Position numbers and translations under genes: made by a program | Notes under the pieces: model-generated | Databases searched by the model: none | Seen by the model: the letters and a program-made list of their open reading frames with translations, nothing else | What the model was told of the DNA's origin: nothing | Part shown: positions 44,386 to 54,334 of the stretch, piece by piece | Layout: every line of letters starts with the position of its first letter | How positions within the stretch are numbered: the first letter of the stretch is position 1 | Source: UBA1309 sp047605645 | Lineage (GTDB): Bacteria > Bacteroidota > Bacteroidia > Bacteroidales > Dysgonomonadaceae | Assembly (NCBI GenBank): GCA_047605645.1 | Contig: JASGFJ010000025.1 | Location: 11,327-75,326 of the forward strand | Direction: 5' to 3' | Length of the DNA stretch: 64,000 bases

Positions 44386-46497
44386 TTACTTTTTCACGGT
44401 CATTCCAAGATTCTTCATCACGAACGCCCACATATCGGCCTGCGCATCGATAATCTTAGCGATTGGTTTTCCCGCTCCATGCCCGGCATTCGTGTCAATG
44501 CGGATCAGTGTAGGGTTACGCCCGCTGTTGTCGGCCTGTAGCGTAGCAGCAAATTTGAAAGAATGTGCCGGCACGACACGATCATCGTGGTCACCGGTCA
44601 TCACCAGTGTAGCCGGATATTTTACTCCTTTGCGGACATTGTGCAAAGGAGAATATCCGCAAAGGTACTCAAACATATCCTTGCTTTCGGAGCTTGTCCC
44701 ATAGTCGGTTGCCCAAGCCCATCCGATTGTAAATTTCTGATAACGGAGCATGTCCAACACACCTACTTCCGGAACAGCCACAGCCATCAGGTCAGGCCGT
44801 TGAGTCAGTGTAGCCCCTACCAGAAGCCCTCCGTTTGATCCTCCATTAATAGCCAATTTAGCCGAAGAAGTGTATTTTTCTTTAATTAAATACTCGGCAG
44901 CAGCAATAAAGTCATCAAAAACATTTTGCTTTTTCATTTTAGTGCCTGCCCGGTGCCATTCTTCACCATACTCACCTCCACCGCGAAGGTTTGCAATTGC
45001 ATAAATCCCTCCGTTTTCAAGGAAAGGGATGCGGTTGACCGAAAAAGAGGGATTCAGACTGATATTGAAACCACCATACCCATAAAGCATCAGCGGATTC
45101 TTTCCATCACGCTTCATTCCTTTTTTATAAATAATAGCCATCGGCACTTTTGTTCCATCCTTGCTGGTATAGAATACCTGCTCGCTGGTGAATTCGTCGG
45201 GATTGAATTTCATTTCCGGTTTGCGGAACACTTCCGAATGATTGGTTGCGGGATCGAAACGATAAACAGTGGCCGGAAAAGTATAAGAGGTAAATGTATA
45301 GAAAGCTTCATTCTCATCCTTTTCACCGCTGAATCCGCTCAATGCACCTAATGACGGAAGCTGCACCTCATAGAGTTTTTTCCCTGAGGTCTCGAATACG
45401 TAAGCATGGTTTGCGGCGTCTTTCATATACACAGCAATGATTTTTCCGCCAACTAGCGAAACATTTTCCAGCACATCTGCCGACTCCGGAATAATCTCTT
45501 TCCAGTTTTCCCGCTGAGGATGTTCCGGATCAATCTCCATCAAACGCTGTTTCGGTGCTTTCCAGTTTGTCAAAACATACACCTTACCATTGTAGTGGTC
45601 GACTACGGAATAATCATTATCGAAATCCTTCACCAAAGAGAGCAGCGGAGCTTCAGGTTTGGTCAGATCCTTAAACAGGAATGTATTTCCTGAGGTAGAC
45701 TCTGTTTCATAGACAAACATGTATTTTTCATCATCTGTGACTCCGGCTGCGCAGTTACGCAACGGAAACTCCTTGTTTTCGAATATTAGCCGATCTTCTT
45801 TCTGAGAAGTCCCTATCCTGTGAAAAAACACCTTGTGGTATTCATTGATTTTCGAAAGTTCCTTGCCCGGCTGAGGGGCATCGTAAGCGCTGTAATAAAA
45901 GCCGTCGCCCTGCCAGGAAATACCGGAAAATTTCACCCATTGAATATGATCGTCAAGCAGCTTCTTGCTAGTCAAATCCATCACATATATCTCATTCCAG
46001 TCGGAGCCAGCACGAGCGACGGAATAGGCCAGGTATTTTCCATTGTTGGAAATGCCCATTGAAGAGAGCGCAACCGTTCCGTCCGCAGAGAGGGTATTCG
46101 GGTCGAGAAGCAGCTCAGGCTGAGCAGTCAGGGTAGTTTGCCGGTAAAGTACACTTTGGTTTTGCAAGCCATTGTTCATAAAGAAATAGTACACTCCTTT
46201 CTTTTTCATCGGAGAACTATATTTCGGATAGTTTGTCAATTCCGTCAAACGGTTTTTTAACGCCTCCCGAAAGGGAATTTTATCGAGATAAGCATGAGTC
46301 ACCGCATTTTGTGCTTTGACCCAAGCTTCCGTCTCGGGCGAACGATCGTTTTCGAGCCAGCGGTAAGGGTCTTTCACCTGAACTCCAAAATAAGTATCTA
46401 CCGTATCCACTTTCGCTGTTTGCGGATATTTGAGCTGCCCAAAAGATGAACTGCTAAGCGCAAGCCCTGTCATAAGCATTGGTATTATTTGTTTCAT
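44386..46497 (-). CDS. Prolyl oligopeptidase family (S9A) serine peptidase
   Basis: The 703-residue product (start ATG 46497) has a signal peptide cleaved after SSSFGQ, a seven-bladed propeller and a C-terminal hydrolase domain. The nucleophile is S554 in GGSNGG; the aspartate lies in GDHDDRV and the histidine in NAGHGAG. The N-terminal DPYRWLEN is the family signature. It hydrolyses small proline-containing peptides in the periplasm. The longer frame to 46554 contains the promoter. Confidence 0.94.
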   Translation of the reverse strand: MKQIIPMLMTGLALSSSSFGQLKYPQTAKVDTVDTYFGVQVKDPYRWLENDRSPETEAWVKAQNAVTHAYLDKIPFREALKNRLTELTNYPKYSSPMKKKGVYYFFMNNGLQNQSVLYRQTTLTAQPELLLDPNTLSADGTVALSSMGISNNGKYLAYSVARAGSDWNEIYVMDLTSKKLLDDHIQWVKFSGISWQGDGFYYSAYDAPQPGKELSKINEYHKVFFHRIGTSQKEDRLIFENKEFPLRNCAAGVTDDEKYMFVYETESTSGNTFLFKDLTKPEAPLLSLVKDFDNDYSVVDHYNGKVYVLTNWKAPKQRLMEIDPEHPQRENWKEIIPESADVLENVSLVGGKIIAVYMKDAANHAYVFETSGKKLYEVQLPSLGALSGFSGEKDENEAFYTFTSYTFPATVYRFDPATNHSEVFRKPEMKFNPDEFTSEQVFYTSKDGTKVPMAIIYKKGMKRDGKNPLMLYGYGGFNISLNPSFSVNRIPFLENGGIYAIANLRGGGEYGEEWHRAGTKMKKQNVFDDFIAAAEYLIKEKYTSSAKLAINGGSNGGLLVGATLTQRPDLMAVAVPEVGVLDMLRYQKFTIGWAWATDYGTSSESKDMFEYLCGYSPLHNVRKGVKYPATLVMTGDHDDRVVPAHSFKFAATLQADNSGRNPTLIRIDTNAGHGAGKPIAKIIDAQADMWAFVMKNLGMTVKK

Positions 46498-46521
46498 TGA
46501 TGAGTTAGTTAATGATTTCTG

Positions 46522-46529
46522 CAAATATA
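46522..46529 (-). promoter_or_regulatory. Promoter -7 box of the prolyl oligopeptidase gene
   Basis: TATATTTG on the minus strand is a full -7 match 25 bp before the ATG at 46497. Confidence 0.6.
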
Positions 46530-46810
46530 AGGAGAAATATCCACCTACATTCATTGCTAAGAACTACACTTATCAAATTATCCACATAAACGGATATAAT
46601 TTATTTACGCAAGCTCAGGGAAAATACATAAAAGTGCTACTTGTTTCCTGAATGGAAAAAAAATTAAAACACAACCAATTGATACTTCTCATGCTCATCA
46701 CAAACCTGAATAAAAGAAGCTGTTCCCTCCCGATTGCTTTTATCGGCAAGGAGAAATGGAAAAGTCTATCCCGAAGTATTTTTATAAAAAATATAAAATT
46801 CAAATGTAAA

Positions 46811-46843
46811 ATTGCATCTGCATTCATTATTTTTTTAGCTTTG
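46811..46843 (+). promoter_or_regulatory. Promoter in front of a 42-codon small ORF
   Basis: ATTG and TAGCTTTG are 21 bp apart, matching consensus. It points to a transcript starting near 46850, either a small mRNA or a long leader for the TlpA-like gene. Confidence 0.6.
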
Positions 46844-46871
46844 TACAGAAGCCTATCGGAACTACCTCTGT

Positions 46872-47000
46872 ATGTTGAGATTAAACGACAAGAAGTATAT
46901 TAAACTCTTGTTTTTTCGAGCAACATTTTTAACGGGTAACTTTTCGTGGTCGTTCATGATGGATTTACTTATTTATCAGGAAGAGGCAATCATTATCTGA
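46872..47000 (+). CDS. Candidate small protein, 42 residues
   Basis: An ATG 28 bp after a consensus promoter opens a frame of 42 codons ending in TGA. The peptide is mixed basic and hydrophobic (MLRLNDKKYIKLLFF, then WSFMMDLLIYQEEA). No family is recognised. The promoter-to-ATG distance equals that of real genes in this window, which is the only support. It could instead be a leader peptide or non-coding RNA before the TlpA-like gene at 47133. Confidence 0.3.
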   Translation: MLRLNDKKYIKLLFFRATFLTGNFSWSFMMDLLIYQEEAIII

Positions 47001-47132
47001 TCTTTAAACTTACTTATACACTAAAAAAACATTACAAAGATACCTCTATAAAACAAACCTTTCATCCGGACAAACGACAAGTAAAATCTACAATAAGGAA
47101 GATACCAAATCAAGAACAGTAATATACAAACC

Positions 47133-49337
47133 ATGAGAAAGCACCTTTTTATCATTCTTTTTACTACTCTTGCCTCTTTGGCAGCTTTTGGAAAAAACCG
47201 TGTTCTCGTTAACCCGGCTTACGAATTGAGGAATTCAGAGATTCTCAATATCATCAAGATAGAACAGACAGATACGGCTACCCGCCTATACGTGAAAGCG
47301 ACATTCCTTCCCAACTGGTGGATAATATTTCCCAAAACAACCTATATCCAACCGGAAGGAAGTAAAAAAACAATCTTCGCCACAACGATCGAAAACGGCG
47401 AATTCGAAAAGAGAATTTTTATGCCTGCCTCGGGCGATTCGTTGTTCGTCTTGGTATTTCCACGATTGGACACATCTGTAAAAAGAATCAATTTCTGTTG
47501 CGATGAATCATTCATTTGGAATATATCGTTGACCGCGTCAGCGAAGCAGAAAGTAAAAAGCGAGATTCCCGCATCCGTGCAGCTGTGGCTAAATCAGCAA
47601 TTAACCCAGGCAAAGCAGAAGGAACCGTTGCCGGACTACACTTCCGACAGGTTCTTCGATCACAGTCCGGCGCGTTTGGTCGGCTACATCAAAGGATACG
47701 ACCCACGCCTGGGATTCAAAACAGGAATAATTTATGCCTCCAACCAAATTACAAGGGAAGACCACCCCGTGGCACTTATCATCCACCCCGACGGACGCTT
47801 TGAAGCCACTATCCCGATGCTTCATCCCAGTGTTTTCTATGTGAGTATTAATGAGCAGGCTTTTACTCCATATCTGGAACCCGGACATACCTTATCTCTG
47901 ATTATGGATTGGGAAGAATTCCTCAAAGCTAACCGTTTACGCGACAGCAGATATACATTCAAAGACATTCAGTTTGGAGGACCGTTGGCAAAAATAAATG
48001 AAGAACTGATGCACGTAAATCTCAAACTCGATACATGGGAGAATAAAAAGAAATACAAGGATTCCCTTAGTCCAATGGATTACACAGTATATGAACAAAA
48101 ATGGTTTCAAGAGAATATGGAACTTATTCGGGAGAAATCGCAGGAATACAAGCTATCGCCAAAAACTGTCACCTTACTAAACCATCATGCGGCATTAATA
48201 TACGGAACAAGCCTTTTGGATTATGTAGACAACAAAGTGTGGCAATCGAGACAAGACACTACAAAGAAGGCGCAGAAAGAACCTCTGCCCGATGAATACT
48301 ACAATTTTATACAGCAAATGCCGATGAATGAGCCGGCTGCATTAATTTCAACAGAAGCATCTACATTTATCAACCGGTTTGAATTTTGCCAACCTTTATC
48401 TCAGGCTATAAGAAAATTATTTATCAATACGCCTCCAAAAAAAACAGTCATAGAATATTTGCAGGAAGAGCATCAAGATACATGGACAGAAGAGGATGAG
48501 AAAATGATGATTATCCAGAAGAAACTTTCTGAAACAACAAACAATGAAGAACATAAAAAATACTGGGAAGCAAACAAAGAGGTATTCGAAGCTTTTCAGA
48601 AAAGGCATAAAGATGAAATAGAACAGTATACTGTAAAATACGTCAATCCGGTTACCAAAGAACAGCAAAAAAATCGTGAGATAAGAAAGTTTGCTCTTCA
48701 GGATTCTGTGATTACGAAGACGTTGCACCTACCACTACCCAATTTGATTTACGACATTGTTAAAGTGAGAAGTTTAAGCTCTGTCTATAAAAATTTATCC
48801 AGCAAAGACGAAGCGGAAGAAGTGCTTTCAGCCGCAGTGAAAGACTGCCGGTTTCCAATGGTAAGAGAAGAAGCCCAACGAATATTTAACCAAAATTTTC
48901 CCGATACGGAAATATCCCGCTATGCCCTCCCGGCTACTCCTGCCGGAAATATATTCCGCAACATCATTGCCCCACACAAGGGGAAATACATTGTTGCAGA
49001 CTTTTGGGAAACCTGGTGTGGTCCCTGTGTTGCCGGCATCCGGGGGAATAAGGCTCTCCGCGACAAACTAAAAGACAGCAAAGACATCGCATTTGTCTTT
49101 ATTTGCAGCGAAGAGACTCCGGAAAACAATTACAAAGAATTTGTGAAAGCACAAGGACTCGAAAATACCTTCCGCCTGCCCAAAGATCAATACATACTGA
49201 TGCGCGAGCTATTCAAGTTCAATGGTATTCCGCACTACGAATATGTGAACCGCCAAGGAGAAATTATAACGAAAGGACTTGACATCTATAATCTGGAAAA
49301 CTCATTGAGCAAATTACTGGAGAAAGAACAACCTTAA
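47133..49337 (+). CDS. TlpA-like thioredoxin-domain protein
   Basis: The 734-residue exported protein (signal peptide ending LAAFG) has a long N-terminal part of beta-rich and helical segments without clear motifs and a C-terminal thioredoxin domain with the redox pair C629/C632 (WCGPC) and a cis-proline in FNGIPHYE. This is the layout of Bacteroidota TlpA-family proteins, which act as periplasmic or outer-membrane disulfide reductases and often sit beside TonB-dependent receptors. The receptor gene at 49754 follows in the same direction. The role of the N-terminal region is unknown. Confidence 0.87.
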   Translation: MRKHLFIILFTTLASLAAFGKNRVLVNPAYELRNSEILNIIKIEQTDTATRLYVKATFLPNWWIIFPKTTYIQPEGSKKTIFATTIENGEFEKRIFMPASGDSLFVLVFPRLDTSVKRINFCCDESFIWNISLTASAKQKVKSEIPASVQLWLNQQLTQAKQKEPLPDYTSDRFFDHSPARLVGYIKGYDPRLGFKTGIIYASNQITREDHPVALIIHPDGRFEATIPMLHPSVFYVSINEQAFTPYLEPGHTLSLIMDWEEFLKANRLRDSRYTFKDIQFGGPLAKINEELMHVNLKLDTWENKKKYKDSLSPMDYTVYEQKWFQENMELIREKSQEYKLSPKTVTLLNHHAALIYGTSLLDYVDNKVWQSRQDTTKKAQKEPLPDEYYNFIQQMPMNEPAALISTEASTFINRFEFCQPLSQAIRKLFINTPPKKTVIEYLQEEHQDTWTEEDEKMMIIQKKLSETTNNEEHKKYWEANKEVFEAFQKRHKDEIEQYTVKYVNPVTKEQQKNREIRKFALQDSVITKTLHLPLPNLIYDIVKVRSLSSVYKNLSSKDEAEEVLSAAVKDCRFPMVREEAQRIFNQNFPDTEISRYALPATPAGNIFRNIIAPHKGKYIVADFWETWCGPCVAGIRGNKALRDKLKDSKDIAFVFICSEETPENNYKEFVKAQGLENTFRLPKDQYILMRELFKFNGIPHYEYVNRQGEIITKGLDIYNLENSLSKLLEKEQP

Positions 49338-49753
49338 GCTAAAACAATACAAATGAAGAAATCATTCCGAATCAAAAAAGAAAATTATCCCGGGATATTA
49401 CAAAACGAAGTTTTGCCCTTTTTGTCCTTCTATCGAGCATCTGTTTTGCATAGATACAGGTAACAATGATAAAAAGCAGGCACTTGCAGATAGCGACACC
49501 CAACAATGTGAATGTCGAAAAAAACAATAATTTTCGACATTCACCATGCAGGCTATCGATTGAAAAACGCCCTATCCAACGATAAAAATCATTTCTGAAG
49601 GAATCTACGTTCCTGGGATGTGGAATAAAACGGCAAGAGCCTAAAAAATAAAGAAACGATCTCAAAAAGAATAGTAAAGACCGCAAAAGCTTATTTGCCG
49701 TCACAAAGCCCAATAAGTCAAGAAACAATAATCGAAACCCACAACACAACATC
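49338..49753. other. Gap with a strong hairpin and a 36-codon ORF
   Basis: The 416-bp gap between the TlpA-like and receptor genes holds a 14-bp perfect hairpin at 49508-49543 and a short frame at 49353-49463 (36 codons, basic, no family). The hairpin is not followed by a T-run, so transcription probably continues into the receptor gene. Confidence 0.5.
49508..49543. other. Perfect 14-bp inverted repeat
   Basis: GTGAATGTCGAAAA and TTTTCGACATTCAC flank an 8-nt A-rich loop (8 bases between arms). It may be an RNA processing or stability stem, or an operator, in the intercistronic region. Confidence 0.65.
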
Positions 49754-52210
49754 ATGAAAAGATTTATCCTCGTTATCCTTGTCATGCAAGGCTTTATTAT
49801 TTCTGTGTTTTCCCAAACCAAATCGGGAAAAGATTCGCTGGCTTCAATCAAAGGCGAAATCGTAGATTCGCTGAGCGGCAAGCCCGAAGCTTATGCGACA
49901 ATACAGGTAGTAAAGCAAAGCACACCGCATATTCTCTACAAAAGCTATGCAACCGATGGCAAGGGTAAATTTCAAATATCCCTGCCATATCCCGGAAAAT
50001 ATGCCCTCACCTTTGTTGCGTTCGAAAAAGAACTAAAAAAAGCGATGTTGGAACTGACGAGTAAAGCCGAAACAGATATGGGAGCCATCCGACTGAAAGG
50101 TAAAAGCATTCAACTGAAGGAAGTAGAAGTTGTTGCAGCGAAGCCTCTTATTAAGACTGAGATGGATCGCTTTTCGTACAATCTGGAAAACGATCCGGAT
50201 TCCAAGACCAGCACATTATTGGAAATGGTCAATAAAGTGCCTATGCTATCGGTGGATAACGACCAGAATCTGAAACTCAAGGGAGGTACTAAATTCAAGA
50301 TTCTAATGGATGGTAAGGAAACCAATATGTCGGGGGAAGATCTCAAGAACATGATGAAAGCCACTCAGGCCAATGCTATAAAAGAAATACAGGTGATTAC
50401 CGATCCCGGAGCCAAATACGAATCAGAAGGACTCGACGGGCTAATCAACATTATCACCTATAAAAACTCCAAATTAGGAGGATATGTCATCAACCTGAAT
50501 ACCGGAGTGGATCATTATGGGGGTTACAATGGCGGGATAAGCTCCCAAATCAAATACGGTAAACTCGGAGTGAACGCTTCTCTCAGCCGCAACAGCTCCC
50601 GACAACCCGAAAGCCATTACGACTCTTATCGCGAGGCTCTCAATGACGACAGCAACAAGTACCTTACAAGTACCGGGAAAAGTAAATACAACGGCAGTAG
50701 CAACTATGCCAGTGTGCGCCTCAATTACGAGATCGATACCCTTCGTCTGCTAAGCGTGAACGGCTCGACCAATCAATACGAAGGGAATAATACCTCCAGT
50801 AGCGAAACATCCATGCTCAACGCAAGCAACATCCCTCAGTTTCAGTACACCTCGTCGGGCAACTCTAATTATAATAACAAATATGCCAATCTGGATATAA
50901 ACTACCAACGAACCTCAGCGCATAATAAAGACCGCCTGTTTACATTCTCATACCAATTGAATACCCGTCCCGCAAACAACGAAAGCCAGTCGGCAATAGA
51001 AGAAGTGCTGAACTACAAAGGATATAACAGCCGGAGCAATTCCGACCTGTCTTTTCTCAATCATTCGCTTCAGGCCGATTTTACGACCCCCATCCACAAA
51101 GTACATGTCATCGAGACCGGAATAAAATATCAGGTACGTATCGATAAAAGTAAAACGCTCTTTGGTTTTTATTATCCTCTAGGCAGCGGCAAACAAGACA
51201 GTACCCGTACCGATCGTTTCCGCAATGAGCAGGATATTTTTTCGGCATACGCCAGCTATCGGTACACACTCGGAAAGAAATGGTCGTTTCGTGCAGGACT
51301 TCGTCTTGAAAACACGGAGCAATCTATCAAATATCCCAATCACGAAGAACGAAACTTCAACAAATCTTACCTTACTCTGGTACCCTCTTCCACCATTTCC
51401 TACAAGATCAATGATATGCAGACCTTGCGGGTAAACTACCGGATGGGATTGTGGCGGCCCAACATTTGGACGCTGAATCCCTACAATACCTCCACCGATA
51501 CACTTTATGTACGGGTAGGAAATCCCGACCTTACTCCCGAAAAATATCATACTTTCGGACTAAACTACGATGCCAACATCAAGAAAGTCTTTATAGGGCT
51601 AAATCTTAATTACAGCTTTTCGAACAATTCGATTTATGAAATTGCCGAATTGAGAAATAAAGTCACGTACACCACTTACAACAACATAGGCAAGGAACGG
51701 CGTACAAATGCATGGCTTAGCTTCTCTTGGAATCCGAATGCGAATTTCCGCCTCTCTACTAATGGCGGGGTAACTTATTCTTACTACGAAACAGGAGGAA
51801 CACTCGATCAGAAAAACGACGGTGTCTCCTACAACGTTAATTTTGACTGCAACTACACGGCTCCTTTGAAAATCAGAATCGGAGTCAACTCCTATTATAG
51901 TTCTCCGTGGATTTCAACACAGGGCAAGGGAAGCGGGTATTCCTATTATGCCGCGAATATCAGCCGTAACTTTCTGCCCAAAGACCGTTTTACGATCCGC
52001 CTTTACGCAAACAACCCTTTCGCCGGCGACCGTCGTTACAAGAATACAACTGAAACAACAACTTTTCGTTCCATCGACAACAATTATTACCCACAGTCTC
52101 GATACGGCATTTCACTCTCTCTGCGCATTGGAGATATGAAAGTACAAATCAAGGAAACACGCCGCGGCATCAGCAACGACGACATCAAGAGCAGCGGTGG
52201 CGGACAATAA
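49754..52210 (+). CDS. TonB-dependent receptor-like outer-membrane protein
   Basis: The 818-residue product has a signal peptide (cleaved near FSQT), a CarboxypepD_reg-like beta-sandwich (about 30-110, SIKGEIVDSLSGKPEAYATIQV), a plug domain (KTSTLLEMVNKVPMLSV, KILMDGKETN, ITDPGAKYESEGLDGLINI) and an outer-membrane barrel of the OMP_b-brl_3 type. There is no SusD partner, so it belongs to the group of lone receptors rather than SusC. The substrate is unknown; the adjacent TlpA-like protein suggests a redox or peptide link. A strong terminator follows. Confidence 0.9.
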   Translation: MKRFILVILVMQGFIISVFSQTKSGKDSLASIKGEIVDSLSGKPEAYATIQVVKQSTPHILYKSYATDGKGKFQISLPYPGKYALTFVAFEKELKKAMLELTSKAETDMGAIRLKGKSIQLKEVEVVAAKPLIKTEMDRFSYNLENDPDSKTSTLLEMVNKVPMLSVDNDQNLKLKGGTKFKILMDGKETNMSGEDLKNMMKATQANAIKEIQVITDPGAKYESEGLDGLINIITYKNSKLGGYVINLNTGVDHYGGYNGGISSQIKYGKLGVNASLSRNSSRQPESHYDSYREALNDDSNKYLTSTGKSKYNGSSNYASVRLNYEIDTLRLLSVNGSTNQYEGNNTSSSETSMLNASNIPQFQYTSSGNSNYNNKYANLDINYQRTSAHNKDRLFTFSYQLNTRPANNESQSAIEEVLNYKGYNSRSNSDLSFLNHSLQADFTTPIHKVHVIETGIKYQVRIDKSKTLFGFYYPLGSGKQDSTRTDRFRNEQDIFSAYASYRYTLGKKWSFRAGLRLENTEQSIKYPNHEERNFNKSYLTLVPSSTISYKINDMQTLRVNYRMGLWRPNIWTLNPYNTSTDTLYVRVGNPDLTPEKYHTFGLNYDANIKKVFIGLNLNYSFSNNSIYEIAELRNKVTYTTYNNIGKERRTNAWLSFSWNPNANFRLSTNGGVTYSYYETGGTLDQKNDGVSYNVNFDCNYTAPLKIRIGVNSYYSSPWISTQGKGSGYSYYAANISRNFLPKDRFTIRLYANNPFAGDRRYKNTTETTTFRSIDNNYYPQSRYGISLSLRIGDMKVQIKETRRGISNDDIKSSGGGQ

Positions 52211-52246
52211 TATAAAAAGGAAAGAGAAAACGTTTCTATTAACCGC

Positions 52247-52289
52247 ACAACGTCCCAATCGAAAATTACGATTGGGACGTTGTTTTTTT
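52247..52289 (+). terminator. Terminator after the TonB-dependent receptor
   Basis: ACAACGTCCCAATCG and its exact complement form a 15-bp stem with a 7-nt loop followed by six T residues. Confidence 0.95.
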
Positions 52290-52333
52290 AGGATTATGCC
52301 TTTCAGGAAGGTTTTCTCAACCCACCCGCATTC

Positions 52334-53932
52334 TCAAAAGCTATTCAACAAAAGATACCGATTTCGATGTTCTTCTTTCTGTAAATAGGTATTTACATCG
52401 ATGTTCATAACAGCAGCATCCGTATTTTTGACCACCGGGCTCCAGTGAGGAAGAGCTGTTCCATTCGGATTCCCGGTTTTGATAAAATTGGCAAAATAAG
52501 CCTCCATGATCGTTGACACTTTATAATCTTCCGGCTGCCAGTCATACACCCTATTGGTTGGAAGATTCCCCAGGGCATATTCAATTTCAGCCGAATGTGC
52601 AGCTCCTGTTGCTGCAGGTTGTCTCGGAGCATTTGCTTCTTTGGTTACTCCTCCGGCCAATCCGGCAACAGCATTTCCCATTTCAGGACGCATGGCGGGA
52701 CGAGGACGGGCATAGAAATAGCGGTAAATAGATTTTATCCCCGTAGAAACATGCATATCAGACCACTTCCAGGTAGAAAAAGCAATGAAGTTGTCGGAAG
52801 CTAAAGCTGTACATACTTTCTCCACATCAGCATCTGTAGCGGCAGGGTAAGCCTTCAGCACAGCATCGGCGTTAGATCCGTATACTCTTTGCACTGTTTT
52901 TTTATAATTGTCGACTGTCAAAGGTAAATTTCCCATCAAAAAGGGAGGTACCATCTCCTGAGAATTCCATCCGATAAGCAGGGGTATCTGCGCCTGTTCT
53001 CCTTTTTGAAATACAGTTTCCGGTTTCTCAGTGATAAGATATCCATCAACAACCAATGGAAAACGGGGATAATTCAGCTTCAATAAGTCCTCGGCAGGCA
53101 TCTTACGCAAATCAGCCAACGAATGCGCTCCGGCGAAAGATTGAAATTTTAGTCCTTCTTTTTCTCCATCAGCAAGCGAAACAGGCGATAAAGACATTCC
53201 CATAATACTCCCACTCTCACCAATGGCACCGGCAATCAGATTGCGGGTCAAGGGCGAAACCATTTGTACACTTACCGATATAGAACCGGCAGATTCTCCG
53301 CCGATAGTAATACGTGCCGGATCGCCGCCAAAAGCTGTAATATTATTTTTGACCCATTGCAAAGCAGCAGCCTGATCCAGCAATCCGTAATTTCCGGAAG
53401 CGTGGTGTGATGACTCTTGAGTAAGCTCGGGATGTGACATAAAACCGAAAACACCCAGTCGGTAATTAATGGTGACCACAACAATACCACGACGGGCAAG
53501 ACTCTCCCCATCGTAGCGACATTCAGAGCCGTCTCCGGCAATAAACCCTCCTCCGTAATAATAAACTAAAACGGGAAGCTTCTCCGAAGAAGACCTGGCC
53601 GGAGTCCATACATTCAGGTACAAACAATCTTCACTCATCCCATTGGAACGAAAATTCATATCGCCAAAAACAGGTAACTGCATTGCTCGCGGGCCGAATA
53701 GCTTTGTTTCTCGTACACCCGTCCAGCTTTTCATCGGCTGAGGTTCTTTCCAGCGTAAATCACCTACAGGAGGAGCAGCATAAGGAATTCCCTTAAATAC
53801 CCGAAGTCCGGAATCGTCGAGTCCCTCAATGAGACCTCCCGCAACAGATACCTGAAGACTACTTCCGGAAAACGCTTTGACTGAAAACAGGAAGGTAAAA
53901 ATGAATAAATAGAGATGAATGTTCGTTTTCAT
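52334..53932 (-). CDS. Type B carboxylesterase
   Basis: The 532-residue exported esterase has a signal peptide (cleaved near VKAFS), the family marker EDCLYLN (101-107), the oxyanion motif YYGGGF, the nucleophile S214 in GGESAGS and the histidine in AAHSAEI. It belongs to the para-nitrobenzyl esterase branch common in Bacteroidota polysaccharide loci, where such enzymes remove acyl groups from glycans or aromatics. Its physiological substrate is not known. It is a single gene with an inverted repeat in the putative leader. Confidence 0.92.
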   Translation of the reverse strand: MKTNIHLYLFIFTFLFSVKAFSGSSLQVSVAGGLIEGLDDSGLRVFKGIPYAAPPVGDLRWKEPQPMKSWTGVRETKLFGPRAMQLPVFGDMNFRSNGMSEDCLYLNVWTPARSSSEKLPVLVYYYGGGFIAGDGSECRYDGESLARRGIVVVTINYRLGVFGFMSHPELTQESSHHASGNYGLLDQAAALQWVKNNITAFGGDPARITIGGESAGSISVSVQMVSPLTRNLIAGAIGESGSIMGMSLSPVSLADGEKEGLKFQSFAGAHSLADLRKMPAEDLLKLNYPRFPLVVDGYLITEKPETVFQKGEQAQIPLLIGWNSQEMVPPFLMGNLPLTVDNYKKTVQRVYGSNADAVLKAYPAATDADVEKVCTALASDNFIAFSTWKWSDMHVSTGIKSIYRYFYARPRPAMRPEMGNAVAGLAGGVTKEANAPRQPAATGAAHSAEIEYALGNLPTNRVYDWQPEDYKVSTIMEAYFANFIKTGNPNGTALPHWSPVVKNTDAAVMNIDVNTYLQKEEHRNRYLLLNSF

Positions 53933-54273
53933 GACTTACTAATTTCTAATGGATTAATATCCGCTCCTTTTACGAGGAGCGGAGAACGATGAATATACAA
54001 TATCGATGCACAATTACTTTATCAAAATAGACACTATTTCCCATATAATGGTTGATTTCGGCTACGGACAAAGAACTTTAAAGTAAACAGACTTTATTTA
54101 TCCGGTATGCTTTATCATCACATTCGAATTTTCCTCTTCGTAAATCACCAAGGATCAACACTTCTCTCTATTCGAATTCAACCAATTACGAATAATTATT
54201 TTTGTATGGGACACTACGAATAGCGAGCATCTCTTTAATGGACATCAATATTACAAATATTGTATAAAATGCA
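53933..54273. other. Intergenic region with an inverted repeat near the esterase start
   Basis: CCGCTCCT/AGGAGCGG (53961-53982) forms an 8-bp hairpin about 30 bp upstream of the carboxylesterase ATG. TACAA-ATA-TTGTA is a small palindrome at 54252-54264. No TAnnTTTG box was recognised, so the esterase promoter is not located. Confidence 0.45.
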
Positions 54274-54306
54274 AAAGCGGACAGTCTTATTTTTTCTGTC
54301 CGCTTT
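54274..54306 (-). terminator. Terminator after the GH3 gene
   Basis: AAAGCGGACAG and CTGTCCGCTTT form an 11-bp stem about 29 bp after the GH3 stop; a short T-run follows on the minus strand. Confidence 0.75.
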
Positions 54307-54334
54307 GAAACTTTCACTAAAAAACCCTTATTTA

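Noticed and set aside
46652..46903. 83-codon plus-strand frame upstream of the TlpA-like gene
   Set aside because: It spans the putative promoter at 46811-46843 and shows no family features.
49372..49881. 169-codon minus-strand frame
   Set aside because: It overlaps the start of the TonB-dependent receptor gene, has no promoter or family motif and reads as the complement of real coding sequence plus a hairpin region.
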